Translations under genes and position numbers: made by a program
The notes under the pieces: generated by a model
What the model was told of the DNA's origin: nothing
Seen by the model: only the letters and a program-made list of their open reading frames with translations
Databases searched by the model: none
Shown here: positions 8,991 to 17,509 of the stretch, piece after piece
How the letters are laid out: every line of letters begins with the position of its first letter
How positions within the stretch are numbered: position 1 is the first letter of the stretch
From: Gammaproteobacteria bacterium
Lineage (GTDB): Bacteria; Pseudomonadota; Gammaproteobacteria; Burkholderiales; Nitrosomonadaceae
Assembly: GCA_015709635.1 (NCBI GenBank)
Contig: CP054180.1
Location: 1,116,001-1,180,000 of the forward strand
Length of the DNA stretch: 64,000 bases
Direction: 5' to 3'

Positions 8991-9815
8991 CTAATATGAC
9001 GAAACTTTTTCTTTTCTTTTCGATTCAGAATTCCTCTTCTCTTCTTTTATTTTCTGGAATAAGTAATTGTAAGCTTCTCGATAAAGCTCAGGGTGTCGAT
9101 ATGAAAGCGCATATGACACTTCATTTTTATTCTCACAAAGATTTTTCATCTTAGCACGGGTCAATCCCGTTAACCCTGAAAGCGATCTGTAGCATGCCCC
9201 TGCGTTATTAACGGTCTCTCTTATTTCTTTCAATTGAATTAAGAATGATCCACTTTTATGTTCCCAACGATGATATAAATAACTTGTTTTAATAGCATCT
9301 TTAGGTAATGCCTTCTTGGAGTACTGAGCCGACCTTATTTTGTTATATTTTTTGTCAAATGAAGGCCTTAACTCTTTAGCTAATTTGTTGTCTATTTCTT
9401 TATGAAAAGTATATTGATAATGATCTGGAGCCACAACAATTCCTGCTAGCACATTTTCATAGAACGTCAGTATTAATGTTTTATCTTCTTGTTTAAGGAT
9501 GAATGTTTTTAAGTTATCTATCTCTTTGGGGCCGTGCCATATAGTGCTTATGGACCCTGAGTCCAATTCTAATTCTTGGTTATGTTCTTCTTGTAATGAA
9601 CATAATATTCTAGATACTTTGCATTTATCATCGACTTCAGTGATTTTTTTCAAGTCATCAATGGATGTTTTACCAAGCTGAAAACCAAATATTTCTATAT
9701 CAGTATCCGTCAAATTTGATTCAGATTTATTTTTTTCTTGGCTAAACGATACTGATGGTATCGTACTCATCGCCAAGATAAGGACGGCAAAGAGCTGTTG
9801 CTTAACATAGATCAT
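8991..9815 (-). CDS. Predicted exported protein, function unknown
   Basis: I do not recognise the family. The 274-residue product begins with a clear Sec signal peptide (basic start, hydrophobic core LFAVLILAMST, cleavage probably near residue 25 after SFS). The mature part is rich in Lys, Glu and Ser, with four cysteines visible and a very charged C-terminal helix (about 250-274). One stretch (about residues 44-65: FGFQLGKTSIDDLKKI) resembles short periplasmic repeat proteins but not strongly. Base composition is much more AT-rich than the neighbouring core genes, which suggests horizontal acquisition. Confidence 0.6.
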   Translation of the reverse strand: MIYVKQQLFAVLILAMSTIPSVSFSQEKNKSESNLTDTDIEIFGFQLGKTSIDDLKKITEVDDKCKVSRILCSLQEEHNQELELDSGSISTIWHGPKEIDNLKTFILKQEDKTLILTFYENVLAGIVVAPDHYQYTFHKEIDNKLAKELRPSFDKKYNKIRSAQYSKKALPKDAIKTSYLYHRWEHKSGSFLIQLKEIRETVNNAGACYRSLSGLTGLTRAKMKNLCENKNEVSYALSYRHPELYREAYNYLFQKIKEEKRNSESKRKEKVSSY

Positions 9816-9957
9816 GGATATTTTCGCTTATTATAGATTTTCGGGATGTTCCGCAGCCCTTAATGCTTTCTACGCATATTGTGCGCAAAAGCTATCATAT
9901 TAATTCGAAACACTGAGATAAGTTATTCTCCACCCTGCACTCTAATATATGCTCGTA

Positions 9958-10584
9958 CTACGTATCTATGGGATCAATGTTGGCGGTGATCGCCATATCA
10001 TCAGTTCCATTAGTAACAGACGCTGCCTTAATAGTAAGCGAAAAGAAATAGTCAAAATAATTAATGGTACTATTAAAAGAATCTTGTGTAATTTTTGAAT
10101 TATTATGGATAACCTGATTACGACGCTCACGAATTGTTGTTTTTGATGTAAGCCCTTTTGGCGGTTCGCCAATCTTTGATGCAAGTAAATATTTGAGTTG
10201 AGACTTATCAGCAGTTGGTTCAATAAGCATCAGGCCAGAAATTACAATATTTTCAAATATACTTTCACGTTTGTTGCCATATATTTCTTTTACTTTATTA
10301 AACAAAGTATCATTTATTTCAATGATAAGATTATTTTTTTCTATGACAATCTTATGCATATGTGGCCCTGCCAATAGGCTATCAGAAATTTTTTTAGCAT
10401 CCATCGAACATCGATATGTGATTTGTATCTTTTTAGAAATTGTTTCAACCAATATCCACATTGCAAGAAAAGCTTCGGTATAGTAACCAGCGTTAGCTAA
10501 TTCTTTGCAATGTTCTAAATCTGAAACGCATTCTCCAAAATTTAGTTTGGCATACTGTCTTGCAAAAATAACGTTACTACTCAA
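9958..10584 (-). CDS. HEPN-like protein of unknown function
   Basis: The 208-residue protein is mostly helical, without signal or membrane segment. Near its C-terminus R155-N-Q-V-I-H160 forms an RxxxxH motif preceded by Arg-Glu-Arg and followed by Asn-Asn, the pattern of catalytic HEPN RNase domains used in toxin-antitoxin and phage-defence systems. The N-terminal helices (about residues 20-55) with YYTEAFLAMWILVETISKK also resemble HEPN-type packing. No antitoxin-like partner (for example a minimal nucleotidyltransferase) is adjacent. It is AT-rich, like the gene after it. The HEPN assignment is by motif only. Confidence 0.5.
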   Translation of the reverse strand: MSSNVIFARQYAKLNFGECVSDLEHCKELANAGYYTEAFLAMWILVETISKKIQITYRCSMDAKKISDSLLAGPHMHKIVIEKNNLIIEINDTLFNKVKEIYGNKRESIFENIVISGLMLIEPTADKSQLKYLLASKIGEPPKGLTSKTTIRERRNQVIHNNSKITQDSFNSTINYFDYFFSLTIKAASVTNGTDDMAITANIDPIDT

Positions 10585-10726
10585 ATTGATTTCCTTTTTC
10601 TTTTTGCTTGACTAAAACACAGCAAGGATCAGGTCACGTATAAAGAATATTGTCGATAAATCGCACAAGCAAATACCCGGCAACAAATTATCACTCCCAA
10701 TTCATTTTTGAAATGTAATACACACG

Positions 10727-11569
10727 CTACCCAAGCTGCTTCCGATGATATTTCAAATGCTCCCCAACAAACGTACTGATAAAGTAATAACTATGATCGT
10801 AACCTTGGTGGAAACGCAATGTCAGCGGTTGACCGGCATCGCCGCAGGCTTGTTCGAGTGCTTCGGGGAAGAGTTGTGTGGTTAGGAATTGGTCGTTGAA
10901 TCCCTGATCGACGAGCAGATCGGGGACGCGGTGTCCGGCTTGGAGCAATGCGGTGGTGTCGTATTGTTGCCAGTCTTGCTGATTCTCACCGAGGTAGTTG
11001 CTGAACGCTTTTTGTCCCCACGGGCAGCGCATCGGGGCGCAGATCGGTGCGAATGCGGAGACCGAGCGGAATAGTTCGGGATAGCGCAAGGCCAGCGTCA
11101 ATGCACCGTGGCCGCCCATCGAATGACCGGAAATGCCGATGCGATCTGGGTCTGCGGGAAATTGTTCGATGATGATGTTGCGCAATTCCTGCGTCACGTA
11201 GCTTTCCATGCGGTAGTGTTGCGACCAGGGCGCTTGGGTTGCGTCGAGATAAAACCCGGCGCCGACGCCAAAATCCCAAGCATCGGTTTCGCCGGGAATG
11301 TCGGTTTGGCGCGGGCTGGTGTCCATGGTGACCAGCATCAAGCCGAGCTCGGCGGCGTAACGTTGTGCCCCGGCCTTGATCATGAACGTTTCTTCGGTGC
11401 AGGTCAGTCCGGCGAGAAAAAACAGTACCGGAACGCATTGCTGCTCCGCTTGCGGCGGTTGATACACCGAGAAGCGCATCGGCAGACCAATAACCGTGGA
11501 CGGATGTTGATAATAGCCCTGGATGCCGCCAAAGCAGTGATGCAGGCTGCGGGTTTCGAGTGTGGTCAC
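10727..11569 (-). CDS. fghA: S-formylglutathione hydrolase
   Basis: This esterase-D type alpha/beta hydrolase splits S-formylglutathione to formate and glutathione, the second step of formaldehyde detoxification. The nucleophile is Ser150 in GHSMGGHGA, with the acid probably in VDQGFNDQFL and the His in YDHSYYF. Length is 280 residues, typical. It lies two bases after the class III alcohol dehydrogenase gene in the same direction, so the two are surely one transcript, and together they convert formaldehyde to formate. Confidence 0.96.
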   Translation of the reverse strand: MTTLETRSLHHCFGGIQGYYQHPSTVIGLPMRFSVYQPPQAEQQCVPVLFFLAGLTCTEETFMIKAGAQRYAAELGLMLVTMDTSPRQTDIPGETDAWDFGVGAGFYLDATQAPWSQHYRMESYVTQELRNIIIEQFPADPDRIGISGHSMGGHGALTLALRYPELFRSVSAFAPICAPMRCPWGQKAFSNYLGENQQDWQQYDTTALLQAGHRVPDLLVDQGFNDQFLTTQLFPEALEQACGDAGQPLTLRFHQGYDHSYYFISTFVGEHLKYHRKQLG

Positions 11570-11571
11570 GA

Positions 11572-12678
11572 TCAGTAAATCACCACGGAGCGGATCGATT
11601 CACCGGCTTTCATCAGGCGGAAACCTTCGTTGATGTTGTCCAGCGTCAGCGTGTGCGTGATCAGCGAGTCGATGTCGATTTTGCCTTCCATGTACCAGTC
11701 GACGATTTTCGGCACGTCGGTGCGGCCGCGCGCGCCGCCGAACGCGGAGCCTTCCCATTTGCGTCCGGTGACGAGCTGGAAAGGGCGTGTGCTGATTTCG
11801 GCGCCGGCCTCGGCCACGCCAATGATGATGCTGCGTCCCCAGCCTTTGTGCGTGCACTCCAATGCCTGACGCATGACTTTGGTGCTGCCGATGCATTCAA
11901 AGCTGTAATCCGCGCCGCCGCCGGTCAGTTGCACCACGGCGTCGACGATGTTGGGCACATCGTTCGGGTTGATGAAATGCGTCATGCCGAATTTGCGCGC
12001 CATCGCTTCGCGTTCGGGGTTGATATCGATACCGATGATTTTGTCCGCGCCGACCATGCGCGCGCCTTGGATCACGTTCAAGCCGATGCCGCCCAGACCG
12101 AACACTGCGACATTCGCGCCAGCCTCGACTTTGGCGGTGTAGATCACTGCGCCGATGCCGGTGGTGACGCCACAGCCGATATAACACACTTTATCGAACG
12201 GCGCGTCTTCGCGGATTTTCGCCAGCGCGATCTCGGGTACGACGGTGTAATTGGAGAAAGTCGACGTACCCATGTAGTGAAACAGTGGTTTGCCGCCGAT
12301 GGAAAAACGCGACGTGCTGTCCGGCATCAGGCCTTTGCCTTGGGTGCTGCGGATGGCCTGGCATAAATTGGTTTTTTTCGACAGGCAGAATTTACATTCG
12401 CGGCATTCCGGTGTGTACAGCGGAATCACATGGTCGCCCTTGCGCAATGATTTTACGTTCGGGCCGACATCGACCACCACGCCTGCGCCTTCATGCCCGA
12501 GAATAGCGGGGAACAAGCCTTCCGGATCGGCACCGGACAAGGTGTAGTAATCGGTGTGGCAAATGCCGGTGGCTTTGATTTCGACCAGCACTTCGCCGGA
12601 TTTGGGGCCGGTCAGGTCGATTTCTTCAATCGTCAGCGGTTGACCGGCTTTCCAGGCGACAGCGGCTTTTGTTTTCAT
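11572..12678 (-). CDS. frmA: S-(hydroxymethyl)glutathione dehydrogenase (class III alcohol dehydrogenase)
   Basis: This 368-residue zinc MDR enzyme oxidises the spontaneous formaldehyde-glutathione adduct with NAD. The catalytic-zinc residues are in GICHTDYYT and GHEGAG, the structural zinc cysteines in CRECKFC and TNLC, and the Rossmann GLGGIGL loop and YTPECREC region are those of class III enzymes (also called adhC). It is first in line before fghA and follows a phosphatase gene by 5 bp, giving a three-gene operon. In an ammonia oxidiser, formaldehyde could arise from incidental methane or methanol oxidation; this is inference. Confidence 0.97.
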   Translation of the reverse strand: MKTKAAVAWKAGQPLTIEEIDLTGPKSGEVLVEIKATGICHTDYYTLSGADPEGLFPAILGHEGAGVVVDVGPNVKSLRKGDHVIPLYTPECRECKFCLSKKTNLCQAIRSTQGKGLMPDSTSRFSIGGKPLFHYMGTSTFSNYTVVPEIALAKIREDAPFDKVCYIGCGVTTGIGAVIYTAKVEAGANVAVFGLGGIGLNVIQGARMVGADKIIGIDINPEREAMARKFGMTHFINPNDVPNIVDAVVQLTGGGADYSFECIGSTKVMRQALECTHKGWGRSIIIGVAEAGAEISTRPFQLVTGRKWEGSAFGGARGRTDVPKIVDWYMEGKIDIDSLITHTLTLDNINEGFRLMKAGESIRSVVIY

Positions 12679-12683
12679 GGGAG

Positions 12684-13184
12684 TTATCCTTGTTGTGTAT
12701 TGATAGTGCGCAGATGCGCCAGCAGACCTTGGCTGGCTTCCTCGACCATATCCAGCACCAGCTCGAATCCATGCTGTCCGCCGAAATAGGGATCGGGAAC
12801 CTCGGCATCCGCCTCAGCGCTTGGCGCGTATTGCATGAAAAGCTGAATCTTGTTGACATGCTGCCGCGGGCTGCGCTGCAGCAGCAGTGTCAGATTTTCC
12901 TTGTCCATCGCCAGAATGTAATCGAATTCCTCGAAATCGCTGGATTGTACCGCACGAGCGCGCAGTTCGTGCATTCGGTAGCCGCGCTGCAACGCCGTGC
13001 GTTGTGAGCGTTCATCCGGCGGGTTGCCGATATGGTAGGCATGGGTTCCGGCGGAATCAACTTCGATCAGATGATCGGCTCCGGCGGTTTTGACATGGTG
13101 CCGGAAAACCGCATCGGCGGTCGGCGAGCGGCAAATATTGCCCATACAGACAAACAAAACTTTTATTTTTTTATCGTTGTTCAT
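12684..13184 (-). CDS. Low-molecular-weight protein tyrosine phosphatase
   Basis: The P-loop C13-M-G-N-I-C-R-S is at the N-terminus and the general-acid Asp is in the PDPYFGG loop near residue 130, the two hallmarks of this family. At 166 residues it is full length. Bacterial members dephosphorylate tyrosine kinases of polysaccharide export or act on unknown targets; no such kinase is near. It is the first gene of the operon with frmA and fghA (5-bp spacer), so it is probably expressed with the formaldehyde genes, but no functional reason is evident. The promoter should lie in 13185-13260. Confidence 0.92.
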   Translation of the reverse strand: MNNDKKIKVLFVCMGNICRSPTADAVFRHHVKTAGADHLIEVDSAGTHAYHIGNPPDERSQRTALQRGYRMHELRARAVQSSDFEEFDYILAMDKENLTLLLQRSPRQHVNKIQLFMQYAPSAEADAEVPDPYFGGQHGFELVLDMVEEASQGLLAHLRTINTQQG

Positions 13185-13464
13185 AACTAATCAAATCAGA
13201 ATGCAAATGCAGCGCAGAGATTAACACGACATCGGTGAAAACGAAATTCGCGCGCGCCGTAAACAGTGATTCTCATGAAACATGCTTCCCTTTTGAGTCG
13301 CATTAAAAATATCTCAGATAATTCCTACAATCTGCCGTTAAACAAAAAACTAAAATGTAAGGTTTGTTGGGCTTCTAATATGAAACCCCATAAGCTAAAA
13401 GATAGTGAGCTGTAATGAATTGAATTTTCAGCTATTGATGAACGAATAGATGAGGAGTGTTGAG

Positions 13465-13773
13465 ATGTCATTAAAAAAATCGATTAAAGAATTTGCAACT
13501 TTTTTGGGTGACAAGGAATCGTTGTTGGATACAAACTACAAACGAGTTGCGGAGATGATTCAGTTGCATTGGGGGTACAAGGAGTTTTATCAGTATGTTC
13601 AAAAATTACTTGTCGTTGAGAGAGACCGGGGTAGGCAAGGATTTCCGCTGGAAGTGTTAACGGAGATCTATGCATTACAGGAAATACATCAGAAAGCATT
13701 TCCTGGGTTGAAGTCGGACGATGGTTTGATGCCCGGTACACGCGCCAGAAACAACAGCACCATGATGATTTAG
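13465..13773 (+). CDS. Small conserved-looking protein, function unknown
   Basis: I do not recognise the family. The 102-residue product has an alternating charged and hydrophobic helical pattern (residues 2-80) with several aromatic residues (HWGYKEFYQYVQKLL), and a basic disordered tail. No signal or membrane segment is evident. The start was set at ATG 13465, not 13450, because an AGGAG Shine-Dalgarno lies seven bases before it. It stands alone with a 280-bp AT-rich upstream region, and in sequence looks like a small cytoplasmic partner protein. Confidence 0.6.
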   Translation: MSLKKSIKEFATFLGDKESLLDTNYKRVAEMIQLHWGYKEFYQYVQKLLVVERDRGRQGFPLEVLTEIYALQEIHQKAFPGLKSDDGLMPGTRARNNSTMMI

Positions 13774-13875
13774 AGATTTCTGAAGATCGAAGTAAAGCAA
13801 AGAAGGATTAGTAGGAATACTTAATTTTCGTTGATAGGCGCATCAGCAGGTGTAACACCAGTTAAAACCCAACGT

Positions 13876-14355
13876 TTAGTTGTGAATATTCACCTGAGTT
13901 CCCGCACTGATCAAATCGAATAATTCCAGTAAATCGCTGTTACGCATACGGATACATCCGATTGATCCGGGCTTACCCATCTCCACGCTATCCGGCGTGC
14001 CATGAATGTAAATATAGCGGCGCATGGTATCGACCGAACCGAAACGGTTGAAACCCGGTTCACAGCCGCATAACCACAAGATGCGCGTCAAAATCCAATC
14101 CCGTTTGGGAAATTGTTGTGCCAGTTGCGGCGAATAAATTTCACCGGTAGGGCGGCGTTTGATAAAAACGGTGTTGACCGGCTCGCCGGTGCCGATTTTG
14201 GCGCGAATGACATGTTTCCCCAGCGGTGTGCAAAAGCTGCCATTTTCCTGGCCGGTGCCGTTTTTAGCCGATGAAATCCGGTATTGCCGCACGATTTTTC
14301 CGTGTTCATCCAATAAATCCAGTTGCTGGGTTGCTATCGTAATATCAATTTTCAT
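13876..14355 (-). CDS. L,D-transpeptidase (YkuD) family protein without signal peptide
   Basis: The 159-residue protein is a single YkuD domain. The catalytic triad region is present: HGTPDS with the His, and the GSIGCIRM loop with the nucleophilic Cys. Such enzymes make 3-3 peptidoglycan cross-links or attach lipoproteins in the periplasm. Here no Sec signal, Tat motif or anchor is seen, even when the frame is extended upstream (MRKNAKQP start at 14391), so export is unexplained. The start ATG at 14355 overlaps the end of tadA by 11 bp. It may be exported by another route, or its fold may be used on a cytoplasmic substrate. Confidence 0.82.
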   Translation of the reverse strand: MKIDITIATQQLDLLDEHGKIVRQYRISSAKNGTGQENGSFCTPLGKHVIRAKIGTGEPVNTVFIKRRPTGEIYSPQLAQQFPKRDWILTRILWLCGCEPGFNRFGSVDTMRRYIYIHGTPDSVEMGKPGSIGCIRMRNSDLLELFDLISAGTQVNIHN

Positions 14356-14881
14356 CGCTGCCTCGCTCGGCTGCTTTGCGTTTTTGCGCAAAAAACTGTT
14401 TCAATAATGTACTGGCTTCTGTTGCCATAATGCCGGCTTGCACTTGCAAATGATGATTTAACCGGACTTCCGCCGGAAGGTCGATAACGCTGCCGCAGGC
14501 ACCGGTTTTCGGGTCAGTTGCGGCGTACACCAGGCGCTGGATGCGCGCGTGAAAAATCGCGCCGATGCACATCGCGCACGGTTCCAACGTGACATACAAC
14601 GTACAATCCAGTAAACGGTAATTGTCCAGATGGTTACCGGCGGCGCGCAATGCCATTATTTCGGCATGCGCACTGGGATCGGTTGCGGAAATCGGCCGGT
14701 TAAAGCCGCGCCCGACGATGATGTCGTTGTGTACCACAACCGCGCCGACCGGTACTTCACCGTGGTCTTGCGCTTGCTGCGCCAACTCCAAAGCGGCTTG
14801 CATGAAATAATGATCGCGCGTTGTTTCCGTTGGCATCGTGGGGTCGTATGGCATACTCGGTATTTTGTGATTCATTTCCAT
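14345..14881 (-). CDS. tadA: tRNA-specific adenosine deaminase
   Basis: The enzyme converts A34 to inosine in tRNA-Arg(ACG). The zinc and proton-transfer residues are visible as H72-A-E74 and P101-C102-A-M-C105, the deaminase signature. Length is 178 residues, with a N-terminal tail of about 20 residues before the conserved domain; several internal ATGs make the exact start uncertain. It is followed by the L,D-transpeptidase gene with an 11-bp overlap, and is divergent from prmB. Confidence 0.94.
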   Translation of the reverse strand: MEMNHKIPSMPYDPTMPTETTRDHYFMQAALELAQQAQDHGEVPVGAVVVHNDIIVGRGFNRPISATDPSAHAEIMALRAAGNHLDNYRLLDCTLYVTLEPCAMCIGAIFHARIQRLVYAATDPKTGACGSVIDLPAEVRLNHHLQVQAGIMATEASTLLKQFFAQKRKAAERGSDEN

Positions 14882-14979
14882 TGCGGTTTTTATGCTACAT
14901 TGCGAGTCCGTTTTGACCGGATAAGCTTTTTCCGGTTGCTTCCCATGAACACAAATACTTTTTCATTTTTCTTGCACCT

Positions 14980-15879
14980 ATGATCGCTCAAGCGCAATCG
15001 CAACTCCATACCATCCGTGACCTGCTGCGTTTTGCCGTCAGCCAGTTTAACAAAGCCGGTTTGCATTTCGGTCACGGTTCCGCCACTGCTTACGATGAAG
15101 CGGCGTATCTTATTCTGAAAACGCTTTATTTGCCACTGGATCAGCTCGATCCTTTTTTGGATGCGCGCATAACCGGAACCGAATGCAAGCTGGTGCTGGA
15201 AATCATCGAGCGCCGCGTCAAAGACCGGATTCCCGCGGCTTATCTGACGCACGAAGCCTGGCTCGGCGATTTCAGTTTTTATGTCGACGAGCGCGTGATC
15301 ATCCCGCGCTCGTTCATCGCGGAATTGCTGCAAACGCAACTATCCCCTTGGGTCATCGATCCCGATCGCATCACTGCCGCGCTCGACCTTTGCACCGGCT
15401 CCGGTTGCCTCGCCATTTTGCTTGCGCACAGCTTCCCAAACGCCACCATCGATGCCGCCGATATCTCCACGCAGGCACTCGCTGTCGCACACAAAAACGT
15501 GCAGGATTACGGACTGCAAGAACGGATTAACCTGATCGAATCCGACTTATTCTCGAGTTTGCGGGGAAAACGCTACGACCTGATTATCAGTAACCCGCCG
15601 TACGTCAATGCCGAATCGATGACGCAACTACCGCAAGAATACCGCCATGAACCGGAGAATGCGCTGGCCAGCGGTGAAGATGGTTTGGACGCAACCCGGC
15701 AAATTCTGCAACAAGCCGCACGGCACTTGGCCGATGGCGGTATCCTGATTGTCGAAATCGGCCACAATCGCGATGCGCTGGAACAAGCATTTCCGCAATT
15801 ACCATTCACTTGGCTGGAAACCAGTGGTGGGGATGAATTTGTATTTATGTTGCAGCGAGAGCAATTAGGGAAGCTCTGA
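14980..15879 (+). CDS. prmB: Ribosomal protein uL3 glutamine N5-methyltransferase
   Basis: This SAM-dependent methyltransferase modifies Gln150 of ribosomal protein L3 in E. coli. The product-defining NPPY motif is present (IISNPPYVN), as is the SAM loop DLCTGSGCLA and the PRSFIAEL segment that distinguishes PrmB from PrmC (which has PRPETE-like text). Length is 299 residues. It converges on nadE, the two coding regions overlapping by 15 bp at their 3' ends (15865-15879), so there is no room for a terminator between them. Confidence 0.93.
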   Translation: MIAQAQSQLHTIRDLLRFAVSQFNKAGLHFGHGSATAYDEAAYLILKTLYLPLDQLDPFLDARITGTECKLVLEIIERRVKDRIPAAYLTHEAWLGDFSFYVDERVIIPRSFIAELLQTQLSPWVIDPDRITAALDLCTGSGCLAILLAHSFPNATIDAADISTQALAVAHKNVQDYGLQERINLIESDLFSSLRGKRYDLIISNPPYVNAESMTQLPQEYRHEPENALASGEDGLDATRQILQQAARHLADGGILIVEIGHNRDALEQAFPQLPFTWLETSGGDEFVFMLQREQLGKL

Positions 15880-17484
15880 ATCTCGATAAGTGGATGTGAT
15901 GGGATAACGCCATGCCGTGCCAAAATCGCAGCGTGTGATACGGATTCCCGGTGCGGATTGGTGGCGCTTGTATTCATTGCGATGAATGAGCCGTATCACG
16001 TTCGTTACGGTTGCTGCTTCAAAATTTTGCGCGATGATTTCATCTGCTGAACAGTTCTTTTCAACATATGCTTCGATGATTGCATCCAGAATATCGTACG
16101 GCGGCAAGCTATCCTGATCGGTTTGGTCGGCGCGCAGTTCTGCTGATGGTGCGCGCTGGATGATGCGCTCCGGAATGACGCGCTGAATGCGGTTGCGGTA
16201 TTCGTATAACTGATACACCAGTGTTTTGCTGACGTCTTTCAATACCGCCAAGCCACCGGCCATGTCGCCGTAGAGCGTGCAATAACCTACCGCCAATTCG
16301 GATTTATTGCCGGTCGTCAGCAGCAGCGCGCCGGTTTGGTTGGATAGCGCCATCAACAAAGTACCGCGGATGCGCGCTTGCAGATTTTCTGGCATGGTTG
16401 TTTCTGCGGCATCATGGGAAATGCCGAAAGCGCTTTCGATTGCCGACAGATAATGCTCGAACAGTGACTGAATACTGCATTCGTAGTGTTTAACGTCTAG
16501 TAATTCGACCATTTCATCGGCATCTTCACGGCTGATGTTCGCCGTGTACTGCGATGGCATCATGACGGTGGTCACGCTGTCCGCACCCAGCGCATCGACC
16601 GCGATCGCCAGCGTCAAGGCGGAATCGATGCCGCCGGAAAGCCCCAGAATGACGCCGGGAAAACCATTTTTCCGCACGTAATCTTTCACCCCCAGACACA
16701 ATGCTTGATAAATGCTGGCAATCGCAGGTTGTGCAGCCGGTAGATTGGTTTTTACCGGCTGTTTAGCGTGAATCTCGATCAACTCGACGGCTTCGGCAAA
16801 TTCCGCCGCTTGCTGCGTGAGTTCGCCTTGTCCGTTCATGGCGAAGGATGCGCCGTCAAAAACCAGCTCATCTTGCCCACCAACCAGATGGGTGTGAATG
16901 ACCGGGATGCCGGTACGCGTGACGAAACGGTGCGAGATTTGATAGCGGGAAACTTGCTTGTCGATATGGAAAGCCGATGCGCTGAGCACCAGCAAAATAT
17001 CGGGATTGCCGTAAACGGCTGCATCGGATAATCTTTCCAGCCAAAAATCGGCGCAAATCGCGATGCCGAATGTCACACCACCAAGCTCGAAAATGCAGGG
17101 TGCAGTGCCGCTATCGAAGTAGTAATGCTCGTTAAAAAACGGGGAGGCGTTGAGAATTCTTTTACGATAGCTGTGCAGAATTTCGCCGTCGCGAATCACG
17201 GAAGCGGCGTTGTAGAGCTTGCCATCCTGAAAGTGCGGGTGACCGACGATCAACGTGACACCGCGAATCGCTTCAACCAGTTCCGCCAACGCTTGCTGGC
17301 ACGCGCGGCAAAACGTTTCGCGCAGTAATAAATCGGCAGGTGGATAGCCGCAAAGCGCCAGTTCCGGTGTGACGACTAATTCCGCACCCGATTGTTTGGC
17401 TTGTTCTACTGCTTGCCGTATTTTTCCGGCATTGCCGCTGATATCACCAACCGTGCAATTGATTTGGGCGATTGCGATGCGCAT
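15865..17484 (-). CDS. nadE: Glutamine-dependent NAD+ synthetase
   Basis: The 539-residue enzyme makes NAD from deamido-NAD using ammonia released from glutamine. The N-terminal nitrilase-type domain (about 1-260) has the Glu in TPELALCGYPP and the Cys in GIAICADFW; the C-terminal synthetase domain has the PPi-loop GLSGGIDSAL. The start is at 17484, where MRIAIAQIN begins as in homologues; the longer frame to 17658 runs into the phosphomannomutase gene and is spurious. A 25-bp spacer separates it from that gene, so co-transcription is likely. Confidence 0.95.
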   Translation of the reverse strand: MRIAIAQINCTVGDISGNAGKIRQAVEQAKQSGAELVVTPELALCGYPPADLLLRETFCRACQQALAELVEAIRGVTLIVGHPHFQDGKLYNAASVIRDGEILHSYRKRILNASPFFNEHYYFDSGTAPCIFELGGVTFGIAICADFWLERLSDAAVYGNPDILLVLSASAFHIDKQVSRYQISHRFVTRTGIPVIHTHLVGGQDELVFDGASFAMNGQGELTQQAAEFAEAVELIEIHAKQPVKTNLPAAQPAIASIYQALCLGVKDYVRKNGFPGVILGLSGGIDSALTLAIAVDALGADSVTTVMMPSQYTANISREDADEMVELLDVKHYECSIQSLFEHYLSAIESAFGISHDAAETTMPENLQARIRGTLLMALSNQTGALLLTTGNKSELAVGYCTLYGDMAGGLAVLKDVSKTLVYQLYEYRNRIQRVIPERIIQRAPSAELRADQTDQDSLPPYDILDAIIEAYVEKNCSADEIIAQNFEAATVTNVIRLIHRNEYKRHQSAPGIRITRCDFGTAWRYPITSTYRDSELP

Positions 17485-17509
17485 CGTGTGGCAAAGCCGC
17501 GATCGCGGC

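Noticed and set aside
8372..9154. A 260-residue + strand frame across hicAB and the next gene
   Set aside because: It is antisense to the HicAB pair and has no family text or Shine-Dalgarno.
11560..12366. A 268-residue + strand frame opposite the formaldehyde dehydrogenase gene
   Set aside because: Antisense shadow of a well-supported gene, with no motif and an Ala/His/Asp-rich composition.
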